DNA of 57,305 bases from an uncultured Oscillospiraceae bacterium (lineage in GTDB: Bacteria > Bacillota > Clostridia > Oscillospirales > Acutalibacteraceae). This document shows, in pieces, positions 41,134 to 49,418 of the stretch. The stretch is taken from the NCBI GenBank assembly GCA_910587835.1, contig CAJUNQ010000024.1, positions 1 through 57,305 on the forward strand, given 5' to 3'. Positions within the stretch are counted from its first letter, which is position 1. Every line of letters starts with the position of its first letter. The notes below the pieces were generated by a model. The model was not told the origin of the DNA and made no database searches. It was given only the letters and a program-made list of their open reading frames with translations. Made by a program: the position numbers and the translations under genes.

Positions 41134-43001
41134 AGCATGCCCGGCACAGCGGCAGTCCCTCCCCCCGACCTGTCCCCCCCCCCAAGGCGCCCCGCCCCCT
41201 GGGGAGCCGCCGGGGCCAGCGGGCCTTTCGGGAGCAGCTGGCCCGGGAGTATGGGGTAGAGCAGCCGCCCAAGGCCTTTCAGCAGCGCTTTGAGCAGACC
41301 CTGCTTCAGCTGCCGGACCAGGTGCCTGTGCGGCCCAGGCCGGTGTATTACCTGCTGCGGCGCACAGCAGCGGCAGCGGCGGCCTTGGTTGTCACCTTTG
41401 CGGCGCTGTTGGGGGTAAACACCACCTATCCCCAGCTGACAGAGGCCCTGCCCGGGCTGGGTCCCGTGTTCCGGGCAGTCAACGGCAGCGAGGCGGAGCC
41501 CAGCCCTTCCCCTGAGCCCCTTCGGGAGTTTCAGCCTGTGACCCTGGGAAGCACAGGGGACTTTCCCTGCCTTATGCAGGTGGAGGACGCCTGGTGCGAT
41601 GGCAGAACCCTACAGCTGAAGCTGTCCATAGAAAAGAGCCCCAAGCTGTTTATCTCCATGGGCTACAGCGAGGAGGAGGCGGAATTTCTGTGGGAGGAGG
41701 GCTATGGGCTGCAGGCAACCGCCTTCTCGGCAGGAATAGAGACGGACGGCCTTGGGTCCCAGGTCTTTCCGGATTACTCCATGGAGCTGTCGGCAGGAGG
41801 AGAGAGCTGGACAGGAACAGGGGAGCTGTCTTCATTTACAGACAACGGCCAGGGCCGTTTGCAGGCCACCTGGCAGGTAGAGCTGGACGAGAACCTCAGG
41901 CAGGTCCAGACAGAGGAGCTGCGGGTCACCTTTGCCATGAAGACCCTCTCTCTGGTCCGCCAGCAATATGAAATGGAACCTTACCCAGAATACACCTGGC
42001 AGGCCGGGTTTGAGACAAAGCTGGCCGTGCCGGTGGACCAGTCCAAAAACCGGGTATTCACCAGTCAGATGACAGACAATGGGGCAGCGCTGCTGCAGGT
42101 GGACTACAGCCCCAGCCGGGTGGATGTGGAGCTGGAGACGCCGGAGATGGGATATCTGGGGGACCTGCTGCTGGAATTCCCCGGGTATGGCGAAAAAGAC
42201 CCCTTGGGCTCCTTTGCCCGGCTTGAGGGTCAATTCCGCGCCGCGGACGGCAGCGGCATAGCGGGCTTCTCCTATGAGCTGGTAAGCCGGGAGGAGCTGG
42301 AGGGCTCAAACGGCGCCCGCCGGATGCGGTTCTCCTTCTTCAACGCATATATGCAGGAGGACTGCCGGGGACCCCTGGTGCTGACTGTGACCGAAACGCC
42401 CCTGTGGCCCTCTCGGGTGGTGGCGGAGTTCACCATTGACCTGGACACCGGGAGCATTGCCCCCAGCGAGAGCTACCTAAACCAGGGGCTGGAACGGGCG
42501 GACACATCCAGGGAATCCTACCCCCTGGATGCAGACTGCTTTACCAACGGCTTTCTGGCTGTCAATGTCCTCCATAGCCAAGAGGATTATATGGGGGCAG
42601 CCGTCACCCTGGCGGCAGAGGCCTGGCTGGAGCCAGGGCGGGTCCTGGTTCTCAACGGGTATTCCCAGGGAGCGCTGATGCAGAGCTTTATGGCAGTAAC
42701 AGGGGAAGATCCTGTGGAGGACGAACAGGGCTCCTACCAGCAGTGGGAGACCGTTACACCCAGCTGGGGTGAGGTGCATACCATGCTGGGCTTTCAGCTG
42801 TACCCGCCGGGGAATATGAATGGGACAGAGGGGGGATTCTGGTCAGGGTATGACCGGCTGGAGCTGGTGGACGGCGACACAGGCAAGGTGCTGATTGAGG
42901 ACCTGATGCAGGCCCATGACCAGGCTGTGGCAGCGCTGACCGGCCAGACCTCAGAAGAAGCCGTCCCCTTAGCCGGAGAGGAGGCGGCTCCCCTCCCATA
43001 A
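41118..43001 (+). CDS. DUF4179-type membrane protein, likely anti-sigma factor
   Basis: 627 residues. A proline- and basic-rich cytoplasmic part of about 80 residues is followed by one membrane span (AAAAAALVVTFAALLGV, near 92-110) and a long extracellular beta-rich domain with EPSPSPEPL linker. Proteins of this DUF4179 layout partner ECF sigma factors of Clostridia and are taken to hold the sigma factor at the membrane. I did not see a zinc-type anti-sigma motif. Start ATG overlaps the sigma gene. A strong terminator follows. Confidence 0.75.
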   Translation: MAAKMKHARHSGSPSPRPVPPPKAPRPLGSRRGQRAFREQLAREYGVEQPPKAFQQRFEQTLLQLPDQVPVRPRPVYYLLRRTAAAAAALVVTFAALLGVNTTYPQLTEALPGLGPVFRAVNGSEAEPSPSPEPLREFQPVTLGSTGDFPCLMQVEDAWCDGRTLQLKLSIEKSPKLFISMGYSEEEAEFLWEEGYGLQATAFSAGIETDGLGSQVFPDYSMELSAGGESWTGTGELSSFTDNGQGRLQATWQVELDENLRQVQTEELRVTFAMKTLSLVRQQYEMEPYPEYTWQAGFETKLAVPVDQSKNRVFTSQMTDNGAALLQVDYSPSRVDVELETPEMGYLGDLLLEFPGYGEKDPLGSFARLEGQFRAADGSGIAGFSYELVSREELEGSNGARRMRFSFFNAYMQEDCRGPLVLTVTETPLWPSRVVAEFTIDLDTGSIAPSESYLNQGLERADTSRESYPLDADCFTNGFLAVNVLHSQEDYMGAAVTLAAEAWLEPGRVLVLNGYSQGALMQSFMAVTGEDPVEDEQGSYQQWETVTPSWGEVHTMLGFQLYPPGNMNGTEGGFWSGYDRLELVDGDTGKVLIEDLMQAHDQAVAALTGQTSEEAVPLAGEEAAPLP

Positions 43002-43030
43002 ACATGGTTTTACATCTGCCCGGCTGACAG

Positions 43031-43087
43031 AAAAAAGCGCCCCTCTTCCACGCAAGCGCACACGGTGGAAGGGGGCCGCTTTTTTTA
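43031..43087 (+). terminator. Rho-independent terminator of the sigma operon
   Basis: AAAAAAGCGCCCCTCTTCCAC pairs with GTGGAAGGGGGCCGCTTTTTTT; works in both directions. Confidence 0.88.
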
Positions 43088-43213
43088 TTGCGGCCTGGGG
43101 CCCGACTGAGGCGCAAAGCCGGGTTTGGGAAAAGACTGGCCCCGCCGGTAGGCCCGGTTAGTTGGCAGCTTGTCTCCTGCTGGCAGACGCTCGCCCCACA
43201 CTCCGCCGGGGGG

Positions 43214-43538
43214 CTGCATCGGCCCAGTCTTTACCCTGGAACCGCGTCTCTCTCCCTGTCAAACTGCCGGGCAATCGTAGGGAGGGCTTTTCTGTTCGGG
43301 GCTCTGCCCGGCAGGCCCGGGGGGCGGGGTCTGCATCAGCCCAGTCTTTACCCTGGAACCGTCTCTCTCTCCCTGTCAGACTGCCGGGCAATCGTAGGGG
43401 GCTTTTCTGTTCGGGGCTTTGTCCGGCAGGCCGGGGAGCGGGTCTGCATCGGCCCAGTCTTTGCCCCGGAACCGCGCCTCTCCCTGTCAAACTGCCGGGC
43501 AAGGGGCTTTTCTGTTCGGGGCTCTGTCCGGCTGGCCT
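43214..43538. repeat. Three tandem ~115-bp repeats (decaying)
   Basis: Units start CTGCATCGGCCCAGTCTTT at 43214, CTGCATCAGCCCAG at 43331 and CTGCATCGGCCCAG at 43444; spacing 117 and 113 bases, with the last unit about 95 long. Each contains CCCTGTCAAACTGCCGGGCAA and GGGCTTTTCTGTTCGGGGC. No common reading frame. It lies just past the 3' end of recG. Confidence 0.85.
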
Positions 43539-43557
43539 GCGGACAATTTGGGGCGCT

Positions 43558-45597
43558 CTATATGGCCACCCGCTCGCCCCCGGCCTTGTGGAACAGCTCC
43601 CGAATCTCTGCCAGCAGCCCTTGATACTCCTCCCCGGCCAGCGCCCCGCTGTGGAACAGCCGCCGGGCGCAGCGCTGGGCCTCCCGTAGCAGCTCTACAT
43701 CCGTGGCCATGTCCGCAATTTTCATCTGGGGCAGGCCGTGCTGTCTTTGGCCGAAAAAGTCGCCTGGCCCCCGCAGCTTCAGGTCTGCGTCCGCTATGGC
43801 AAAGCCGTCCCGGGTGCTTTTGAACAGCCTAAGCCGCTCCACGGTCTCCGGCCCGCCGCTACCGCAGATGAGAATGCAGGTGGACTTGTGCTTGCCCCGG
43901 CCAATGCGCCCCCGCAGCTGGTGGAGCTGAGAGAGCCCATACCGCTCTGCGTTCTCAATAAGCATAATGGCGGCATTGGGCACGTCTACCCCCACCTCTA
44001 CCACCGTGGTGGCCACCAGCAGGCGGGTGCGGCCAGCGGCAAAGTCCCCCATAACCTGCTCTTTTTCGGCTGGCTTCATTTTGCCGTGGAGCACCCCCAC
44101 CTCTATCCCCGGAAAGGCGGCGCGGACTGTTTCCCCGTAGGAGGCCACGCTCATCATGCCGCTGCCGTCCTCCTCAATCAGGGGGCAGATGAGATACCCC
44201 TGCCGCCCCTGGTCCAGGTGCTTTTGAATGTAGCCATAGGCCCGCTGCCGCTTGCCCGGGTCAATGAGATAGGTCTCAATCTCCTGGCGGCCTGGGGGCA
44301 GTTCGTCCAGCACCGACACCTCCATGTCCCCATAGGCCATAAGGGCCAGAGTGCGGGGAATGGGCGTGGCGCTCATGACCAGCAGATGGGGGGAAGCCCC
44401 CTTCTGGGTCAGGGCCACCCGCTGGTTAACGCCGAACCGATGCTGCTCGTCGGTAATCACCAGCCCCAGGCCCTGAAAACGGACCTTTTCGCTGATGAGA
44501 GAATGGGTGCCAATGGCCAGGTCAATCTCCCCTGCTGCCAGCTGCTCTAGCAGCCGCTTGTGTTCGGCGGGCTTGACACTGCCAGTGAGCAGGGCGCAGC
44601 GCACCCCCGCGGGCTCCAGCAGAGCAGAGAGGGACTGGTGGTGCTGGGCCGCCAGAATCTCGGTGGGGGCCATGAGCGCCGCCTGCCAGCCGGAGCGGAT
44701 GACTGCCCAGCAGAGGGCCGCCGCCACCGCGGTTTTGCCGCTGCCCACATCCCCCTGCACCAGCCGGTTCATGGGAGAGGGACCGGCCATGTCGGCAATG
44801 CCCTGGGCAATGGCCCGCTGCTGGGCCCCAGTGAGCCGGAAGGGCAGAAGCCTGGCAAAGTCCTCAGGAAACCGGTCCGGGATGGGGTGCAGGTTCTCCT
44901 CACGCCGGCCGCTTTTAATTTGCATCAGCCCCAGCTGCAGCACCAAAAACTCCTCAAACACCAGCCGCCGCCGGGCAATGTCCAGATCCTCCATAGACCG
45001 GGGAAAGTGGACGTTTTCCAGGGCATAGCTCAGGTGGCAGAGCTGATATTCCTCCCGCAGCCCTGGGGGCAGAGGGTCCTCCAGGGTTTCTGGCAGCTGG
45101 GCAAGGGCGTTTTTCACTGCCTGGGCAATCACCCGGGAGGAGAGCCCCTGGGTAGAGGGATAGACCGGCACAAAGCCCTGGGCCTTTCCCTCCTCTACAA
45201 AGTCCGGGGCAGTCATGGCGCAGGCAGAGCGGCCTCTGGTCAGCCTGCCCCGAAACAGATAGGTATGCCCTGGCAAAAGCAGACGGGGGATATACCGGTT
45301 GTTGAAAAAGGTGAGCCGCAAAACAGACTGGCCGTCATCTGCCGCAGCGTGAATGACCAGGCGGTTGCCCTTAACGCGGGTGACAGTGGGGGCCCCGGTA
45401 ATCTGGGCGCGCACCACGCACAGCTGGTCTGCCGGGGCTTCGGCAATGGCGAGGGGGCTGGACCAGTCCTGGTAGTCCCGGGGATAGAGGCGCAGCAGGC
45501 CCCCCAGGCTGTGGACGCCCAGCTTTTGAAAGAGCTTGGCCCGCTGGGCGCCCACGCCCTTTAGGGCAGAGATGCTGGTGTGAAAACAGGAGGACAA
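43558..45597 (-). CDS. recG: ATP-dependent DNA helicase RecG
   Basis: 679 residues. The N-terminal wedge/OB part includes ALKGVGAQRAKLFQKLG, then the helicase core: LVQGDVGSGKTAVAAALCWA (Walker A), VITDEQHRFGV (DEQH box), MSATPIPRTLALM, and QLRGRIGRGKHKS (motif VI). It remodels stalled forks. TTG (45597), about 5 bases after GAGGTGA, is preferred; GTG (45606) is an alternative. Upstream residues run over the phage-side gap. Repeats lie at its 3' side and MITE B at its 5' side. Confidence 0.95.
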   Translation of the reverse strand: MSSCFHTSISALKGVGAQRAKLFQKLGVHSLGGLLRLYPRDYQDWSSPLAIAEAPADQLCVVRAQITGAPTVTRVKGNRLVIHAAADDGQSVLRLTFFNNRYIPRLLLPGHTYLFRGRLTRGRSACAMTAPDFVEEGKAQGFVPVYPSTQGLSSRVIAQAVKNALAQLPETLEDPLPPGLREEYQLCHLSYALENVHFPRSMEDLDIARRRLVFEEFLVLQLGLMQIKSGRREENLHPIPDRFPEDFARLLPFRLTGAQQRAIAQGIADMAGPSPMNRLVQGDVGSGKTAVAAALCWAVIRSGWQAALMAPTEILAAQHHQSLSALLEPAGVRCALLTGSVKPAEHKRLLEQLAAGEIDLAIGTHSLISEKVRFQGLGLVITDEQHRFGVNQRVALTQKGASPHLLVMSATPIPRTLALMAYGDMEVSVLDELPPGRQEIETYLIDPGKRQRAYGYIQKHLDQGRQGYLICPLIEEDGSGMMSVASYGETVRAAFPGIEVGVLHGKMKPAEKEQVMGDFAAGRTRLLVATTVVEVGVDVPNAAIMLIENAERYGLSQLHQLRGRIGRGKHKSTCILICGSGGPETVERLRLFKSTRDGFAIADADLKLRGPGDFFGQRQHGLPQMKIADMATDVELLREAQRCARRLFHSGALAGEEYQGLLAEIRELFHKAGGERVAI

Positions 45598-45672
45598 GAA
45601 TGTCACCTCGCAAACAGAAATCCATTTGATTATACAATGGGGGCCTGGGGATGTCAAGTTGGGGGGAGGAGC

Positions 45673-45816
45673 GGGAGTGTCATGCCGCGCATTTTATTTG
45701 ATTTACGTCCAGGATGCCTTGTAGAGGCAGAGCTGCGCGTCCGCCCGTCTCTCCCTTCCACAGAGTGGGTGGATGATATCCAGTTCTGCATTAAAATCCG
45801 CGAAAGGGACACTCCC
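45673..45816. mobile_element. Repeat B, copy 3
   Basis: GGGAGTGTC (45673) and GACACTCCC (ending 45816), extended by CGCGCATTTTATTT against ATTAAAATCCGCGAAA. Internal sequence is unlike copy 2 but resembles copy 1 (GGATGATATCC). Confidence 0.75.
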
Positions 45817-46086
45817 AGGGCATGAAAGGAAGTCGAAAGCAGAGAAGAAAACAGCAGCGCCAGCAGGGCGGAGCTACTGCGCTTTTTTATGCTATAAAGG
45901 GATGGCTGGCAGGAACAGCCTGAAAGGTCTCCAGCTTTTTGGGGAGAACACCTGCCGTGACGCGGGCCATACACAGCCCCTCTCTACCGGGAACCCTACG
46001 GCGGGGACATGGAATATAATATTACTGTGGACCGGGTAAGGCTGGCCTGAGCCAACAAACGGCACGAAGGATGGGAGGTGTGGCCC
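45817..46086. other. Left edge of the prophage remnant
   Basis: No full gene. A short frame ending in EYNITVDRVRLA (plus, stop near 46050) could be the last residues of a phage gene. Antisense to it runs the open end of the tail-fibre frame. Confidence 0.4.
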
Positions 46087-47793
46087 GTGGATGAGAGATG
46101 TCCCTCTGACCCCCAGGGGGAGTGCCTGGGGCTGATTAAGGCCCGGGAGCTGGAAGGGGACTTGGGGGAGCTGAAAGAGGCGTTCAACGAGCTGCGGCGG
46201 CAGAATTCCCACAGGCATGGACAAATCTTCGACCAAATCCATATACTGGAAAAGGGCGATCTGGCGCGAAGCCTGCAATATGACAGCATTATGAGCACCC
46301 TCAAGAGTTTGGCTGAGTCTATTGACCTGCTGGGCAAGCGCCTGTCTGAGCTTGAGATGAAGCCCGCCCGGCGCTGGGAGGACGTGGTCAAGCAGCTTTT
46401 GGGCATGGCGGTGGCGGCGCTGGGAGCCTTTTTGTTGGGAAAATTTGGGCTGTAGCAGCCCTGAGAGGGAGATGCCTTTACCATGCTGAACTGGAAGGTT
46501 CGTATCAAGAACAAGGCTATTGTACTGTGTCACGCCTCTTACAGCGGTAACGGTCCACTGGCCCTCAATGGGCAGCTCCAGGGTCACGCTGCCTGTGGTG
46601 GAGAGCGCGCTGACCTTGGTACTGCCGTTTCTGGCCGTGACCACCGCGCCCACGTCCACGGTGACGGTGAGGGTTGCCAGAAAGGTTTGCTCCACAGCCC
46701 CGGCCACGCCGAAAATGCTGACACCCTTCTTGATATTGGCGGAGGTGAGGTTGGGGTCTCCCTTGATGATCTGGGAGCCGCCCAGATACTGCCCGTTGGC
46801 AATCATCTGGTCCCCGGTGCCTGGGGTGATGGTCCGCCCCGCCAGGGTGGGAATGACGCCCTCCACCTTCCCTGTTGCCGTGTAGGCGGTTTTGGGGGAC
46901 AGGATATCCCCTGGGGTTGCGGTTGCGTCCCCTGTGCCTGTGCCGGTGGGAATCTGCCGGATGTTCTCCGCCATGTCCGCAAACGTCGCGTCCTCCTGGG
47001 TAGGGACCCCCTTGTCAGTAATGGCGGAGGCAATCCGGGCTTTTCCACTACTGACAGAGGTAAAAAGGCCACTAAGAGCCTCCTCCACGCTTTCGTCCTG
47101 GTAGGTAATGTCCGCCGCAGTAAGTGGTGGCTCCTCCTCGTCCACAAACTCCACGGAAAAAGGCGGGCCGCCCAGCCCGGTGAAGAGCATAGCCGCGCCC
47201 CCCTCTGCTGTGACCACGTTTTCGGGCACAATGCCGCCCCCGCCCCCGGAGAGGGGGCCGTTGTTCTTCCACAGCAGGCTCACGCCATCGTAGACATAGA
47301 TATCATAGGGAGCTTCTGTGCCCACCCCGTAGGCGTCTCCGGGCTGGGGAAAGGGCTGGGCTGTTTCCAGGTCCAGCGCTGTGGGGTAATACCCCAGAAT
47401 CGTCAGGCCGCTACCCGGGTCGCCCTTGGGGCCTCTCTGGCCCTCCTTGCCTTCCGGGCCCTGCTTTCCCTCCGGCCCTCGCGGCAAGCCAAAATCCAGG
47501 TTGAACACACCGTCCTTTCTGGATTTTGACACAGTGGCGTTCTGGCTGTTTTCCAGGCTGTGGGCCTCCACGGTCATGTCCAGCACCGCGTCTACCGCGC
47601 CCTGGGCGCTGTCCGCCGCCTGCTGGGCCTTGTCCACATAGCCCTGCATGTCCGCCACCAGCCCCTGCTTGCCGAACTCCTTGAACTGGGCCCCGGTCAT
47701 CTTCATGGCCTGTCCCTGCTGCTCCACCACCATGAGAGAGCTGTCGTCCAGGCTGGGGACCTGGGGCAGAGCCCCGATTGTTTTGTCTGGCAT
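45892..47793 (-). CDS. Phage tail fibre with collagen-like segment, 3' end lost
   Basis: The open frame is 633 codons, but only residues 1 to about 425 (47793-46519) look like real protein. The start is PDKTIGALPQVPSLDDSSLM, then MTGAQFKEFGKQ and a coiled coil. At about 100-125 comes a Gly-X-Y run with GPEGKQGPEGKEGQRGPKGD. Later a short Ig-like domain (LTVTVDVGAVVTARNGS to QWTVTAVRGVTQYN) ends abruptly at about 46519. Beyond that the frame is antisense to the holin and XhlA genes. It is the last of five tail genes and abuts the upstream stop (TAAATG). Confidence 0.75.
   Translation of the reverse strand: MPDKTIGALPQVPSLDDSSLMVVEQQGQAMKMTGAQFKEFGKQGLVADMQGYVDKAQQAADSAQGAVDAVLDMTVEAHSLENSQNATVSKSRKDGVFNLDFGLPRGPEGKQGPEGKEGQRGPKGDPGSGLTILGYYPTALDLETAQPFPQPGDAYGVGTEAPYDIYVYDGVSLLWKNNGPLSGGGGGIVPENVVTAEGGAAMLFTGLGGPPFSVEFVDEEEPPLTAADITYQDESVEEALSGLFTSVSSGKARIASAITDKGVPTQEDATFADMAENIRQIPTGTGTGDATATPGDILSPKTAYTATGKVEGVIPTLAGRTITPGTGDQMIANGQYLGGSQIIKGDPNLTSANIKKGVSIFGVAGAVEQTFLATLTVTVDVGAVVTARNGSTKVSALSTTGSVTLELPIEGQWTVTAVRGVTQYNSLVLDTNLPVQHGKGISLSGLLQPKFSQQKGSQRRHRHAQKLLDHVLPAPGGLHLKLRQALAQQVNRLSQTLEGAHNAVILQASRQIALFQYMDLVEDLSMPVGILPPQLVERLFQLPQVPFQLPGLNQPQALPLGVRGTSLIHGPHLPSFVPFVGSGQPYPVHSNIIFHVPAVGFPVERGCVWPASRQVFSPKSWRPFRLFLPAIPL
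46087..46455 (+). CDS. XhlA-like phage protein with C-terminal membrane anchor
   Basis: 122 residues. A coiled-coil-like middle (GDLGELKEAFNELRRQNS then SIMSTLKSLAESIDLLGKRL) is followed by a C-terminal membrane span (KQLLGMAVAALGAFLLGKFG). This matches hemolysin XhlA-type proteins, which sit beside holins in phage lysis cassettes. GTG at 46087 is 8 bases after GGGAGG. The next gene (holin) starts 27 bases further on and is cut off. It is on the plus strand, opposed to the tail genes. Confidence 0.82.
   Translation: MDERCPSDPQGECLGLIKARELEGDLGELKEAFNELRRQNSHRHGQIFDQIHILEKGDLARSLQYDSIMSTLKSLAESIDLLGKRLSELEMKPARRWEDVVKQLLGMAVAALGAFLLGKFGL
46483..46518 (+). pseudogene. Truncated phage holin, first ~12 codons
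   Basis: ATG with GGGAG upstream encodes MLNWKVRIKNKA, the typical start of a small phage holin (MINWKVRxKNK). The next codons lose all match and run antisense through the tail-fibre end. The break is within a few bases of 46518 and marks the left edge of the reversed block. Confidence 0.7.
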
Positions 47794-48369
47794 TTACGAA
47801 CCTCCTTCCAGGCCGGACACCCGGGAATCCAGCTCTGTGACCTTGTTTGAAATGGATTGCACCAGCTGGGTCAGGGCTTCCAGCTGTCCGGCTATGCTGC
47901 TGACCTGCATGGACATCTCTCCCAGGCTGCGGGTGACAAAGCTGCGCAGGCTGTCCACATCGTTGTCCAGACTGCGCTGGGTCTCGCTGCGGTAGGGGTA
48001 TTCGTCCTCCAGCTCCTCTTCCCCGGGGGCGGAGAGGTCCGGGTAGCCGTTCCCCTTGTCCTGCACAGCGGAGATCACCGAGTAAACATTCTCTACCGTC
48101 ACCCCGTCTCCCAGCTCCATGGCCGGGTCAATATTGCCCCCTTCAGCGGTATAGGCGTGGTACTGGTAGCCCCGCACCCTCTCCAGAATGGCCGTAGCCA
48201 TTTCCACCGTGGCAAAGGGGCACACCGCGTACAGGTCCAGGCCAGTGTAGACCCCTGCCGTTACCGTGGTGTTCTGGTCCACCTGCAGGGTGACGCTGGT
48301 AATGCCCGGCCGCAGGCCCCGGTCCTCGCAGCTCATCAGGTCCAGGCCCACAAAAAATTTATCAGACAA
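47794..48369 (-). CDS. Phage tail/baseplate hub protein, C-terminal half
   Basis: 191 residues from TTG (48369) after GGAGG; a frame up to 48405 is open without a good site. PGITSVTLQVDQNTTVTAG and MELGDGVTVENVYSVISAVQ followed by EDEYPYRSETQRSL and a coiled coil are the second half of a family of siphovirus hub proteins that I know as one chain. The first half is the next gene upstream in another frame, so the two are probably one gene split by a +1 shift. Confidence 0.65.
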   Translation of the reverse strand: MSDKFFVGLDLMSCEDRGLRPGITSVTLQVDQNTTVTAGVYTGLDLYAVCPFATVEMATAILERVRGYQYHAYTAEGGNIDPAMELGDGVTVENVYSVISAVQDKGNGYPDLSAPGEEELEDEYPYRSETQRSLDNDVDSLRSFVTRSLGEMSMQVSSIAGQLEALTQLVQSISNKVTELDSRVSGLEGGS

Positions 48370-49039
48370 GAATGCGCACACCTCCAAATGTAATGGCCTC
48401 CCCATGCCGGGTGACCAGATAGCTGGTATCCTCCGGGAAGGAGATCAAAGGGACCAGCCGCAGCTCTCCCCGGTCACTGATACACCAGTTGCCCCCATGG
48501 GCGGCGGCAATGTCCCGCAGAGCGTCCCGGCGCAGATACTCTCCCTCCGGGTAGGCCCGAATCATATAGGGGTAGAACACATTCCGGCCGTCCAGCTCCA
48601 CCTCCATGCTCTGGGCAATGTCCCGGGCAGCCTGCTCCATGGTGGCGGGGAAGGTGAACCCAGGGCGAGGGGTCCAGGTGATATCTGCTTTCAGCATGGC
48701 GTCATAGGCCTCAATGGACCATAGCCCATCCTCCCAGCTTCTGCGGTTGACATAGAACACCCCCTTTGGCAGCCACTCCGATGAGCGGTCCCCGTTCACC
48801 AGCCGGATATACCGCCTGATCTCCGCCATGCGGGGAATCTCCTGGGCGTACAGGTACAGAGAGAGGGTGGCGCACATGGCGTTGCCAATGCCGAACTGCT
48901 CAAACAGGCTGTACTCCACCCTGTGCCCCACCTCCGCCTCAGGCCCGTACCATACATTGTTGATGGAAAAGGCATACTCCTTTTCTGTGTTCTGGTCCTG
49001 CAAAAGACTTTTCCAGAGCTCGCTGGTCTGCTGTGCCAT
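48362..49039 (-). CDS. Phage tail/baseplate hub protein, N-terminal half
   Basis: 225 residues. YAFSINNVWYGPEAEVGHRV, FGIGNAMCATLSLYLYAQEI and YIRLVNGDRSSEWLPKGVFY with AMLKADITWTP are blocks of the hub (Tal N-terminal-like) protein that follows the distal tail protein. The final AITFGGVRILV stops in the middle of the conserved sequence. ATG at 49039. Together with the downstream gene it would give a chain of about 420 residues. Confidence 0.75.
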   Translation of the reverse strand: MAQQTSELWKSLLQDQNTEKEYAFSINNVWYGPEAEVGHRVEYSLFEQFGIGNAMCATLSLYLYAQEIPRMAEIRRYIRLVNGDRSSEWLPKGVFYVNRRSWEDGLWSIEAYDAMLKADITWTPRPGFTFPATMEQAARDIAQSMEVELDGRNVFYPYMIRAYPEGEYLRRDALRDIAAAHGGNWCISDRGELRLVPLISFPEDTSYLVTRHGEAITFGGVRILV

Positions 49040-49048
49040 ATGCGCCCC

Positions 49049-49405
49049 CTATTGCTCAATGATGTTAAACGAGGCGCTGGTCCAGTCATCCTCCACAGTG
49101 TCCATGCCAGTGGAAAACTCTGTGCAGTAAAAGGTCTTGGTCATCACCCCGTGCAGGTCCAGATAGGTGGCCTGAAAAAACTTCTGGCTCAGGTCCTTGT
49201 CCAGCTGGGCCAGGGTCTTCCGGGGCGCGGGCATGGTCTTGAAGGTGAGCTTGCGCTTTGTTCCCACCTTGTCCCGGCGCATCAGGCCGGTTTTGGGCCG
49301 TCCGCTGTCGCTGGCGTCCAGGTCGTTGCGGGTCCAGCCGTAGCCCTTGGCCTCAATCAGCCGGGAATAGTCGTGGCCGTTGATAATGAGGATTTCATTC
49401 TCCAT
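49049..49405 (-). CDS. Small phage tail protein
   Basis: 118 residues. ILIINGHDYSRLIEAKGYGW and RRDKVGTKRKLTFKTMPAPR with TKTFYCTEFSTGMDTVEDDW. Size and place between tape measure and hub point to a tail-tip or adaptor protein, similar in size to DUF6711 proteins; that family name is tentative. ATG follows AAAGGAGG. Intact. Confidence 0.7.
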   Translation of the reverse strand: MENEILIINGHDYSRLIEAKGYGWTRNDLDASDSGRPKTGLMRRDKVGTKRKLTFKTMPAPRKTLAQLDKDLSQKFFQATYLDLHGVMTKTFYCTEFSTGMDTVEDDWTSASFNIIEQ

Positions 49406-49418
49406 GGTCAGCCTCCTT

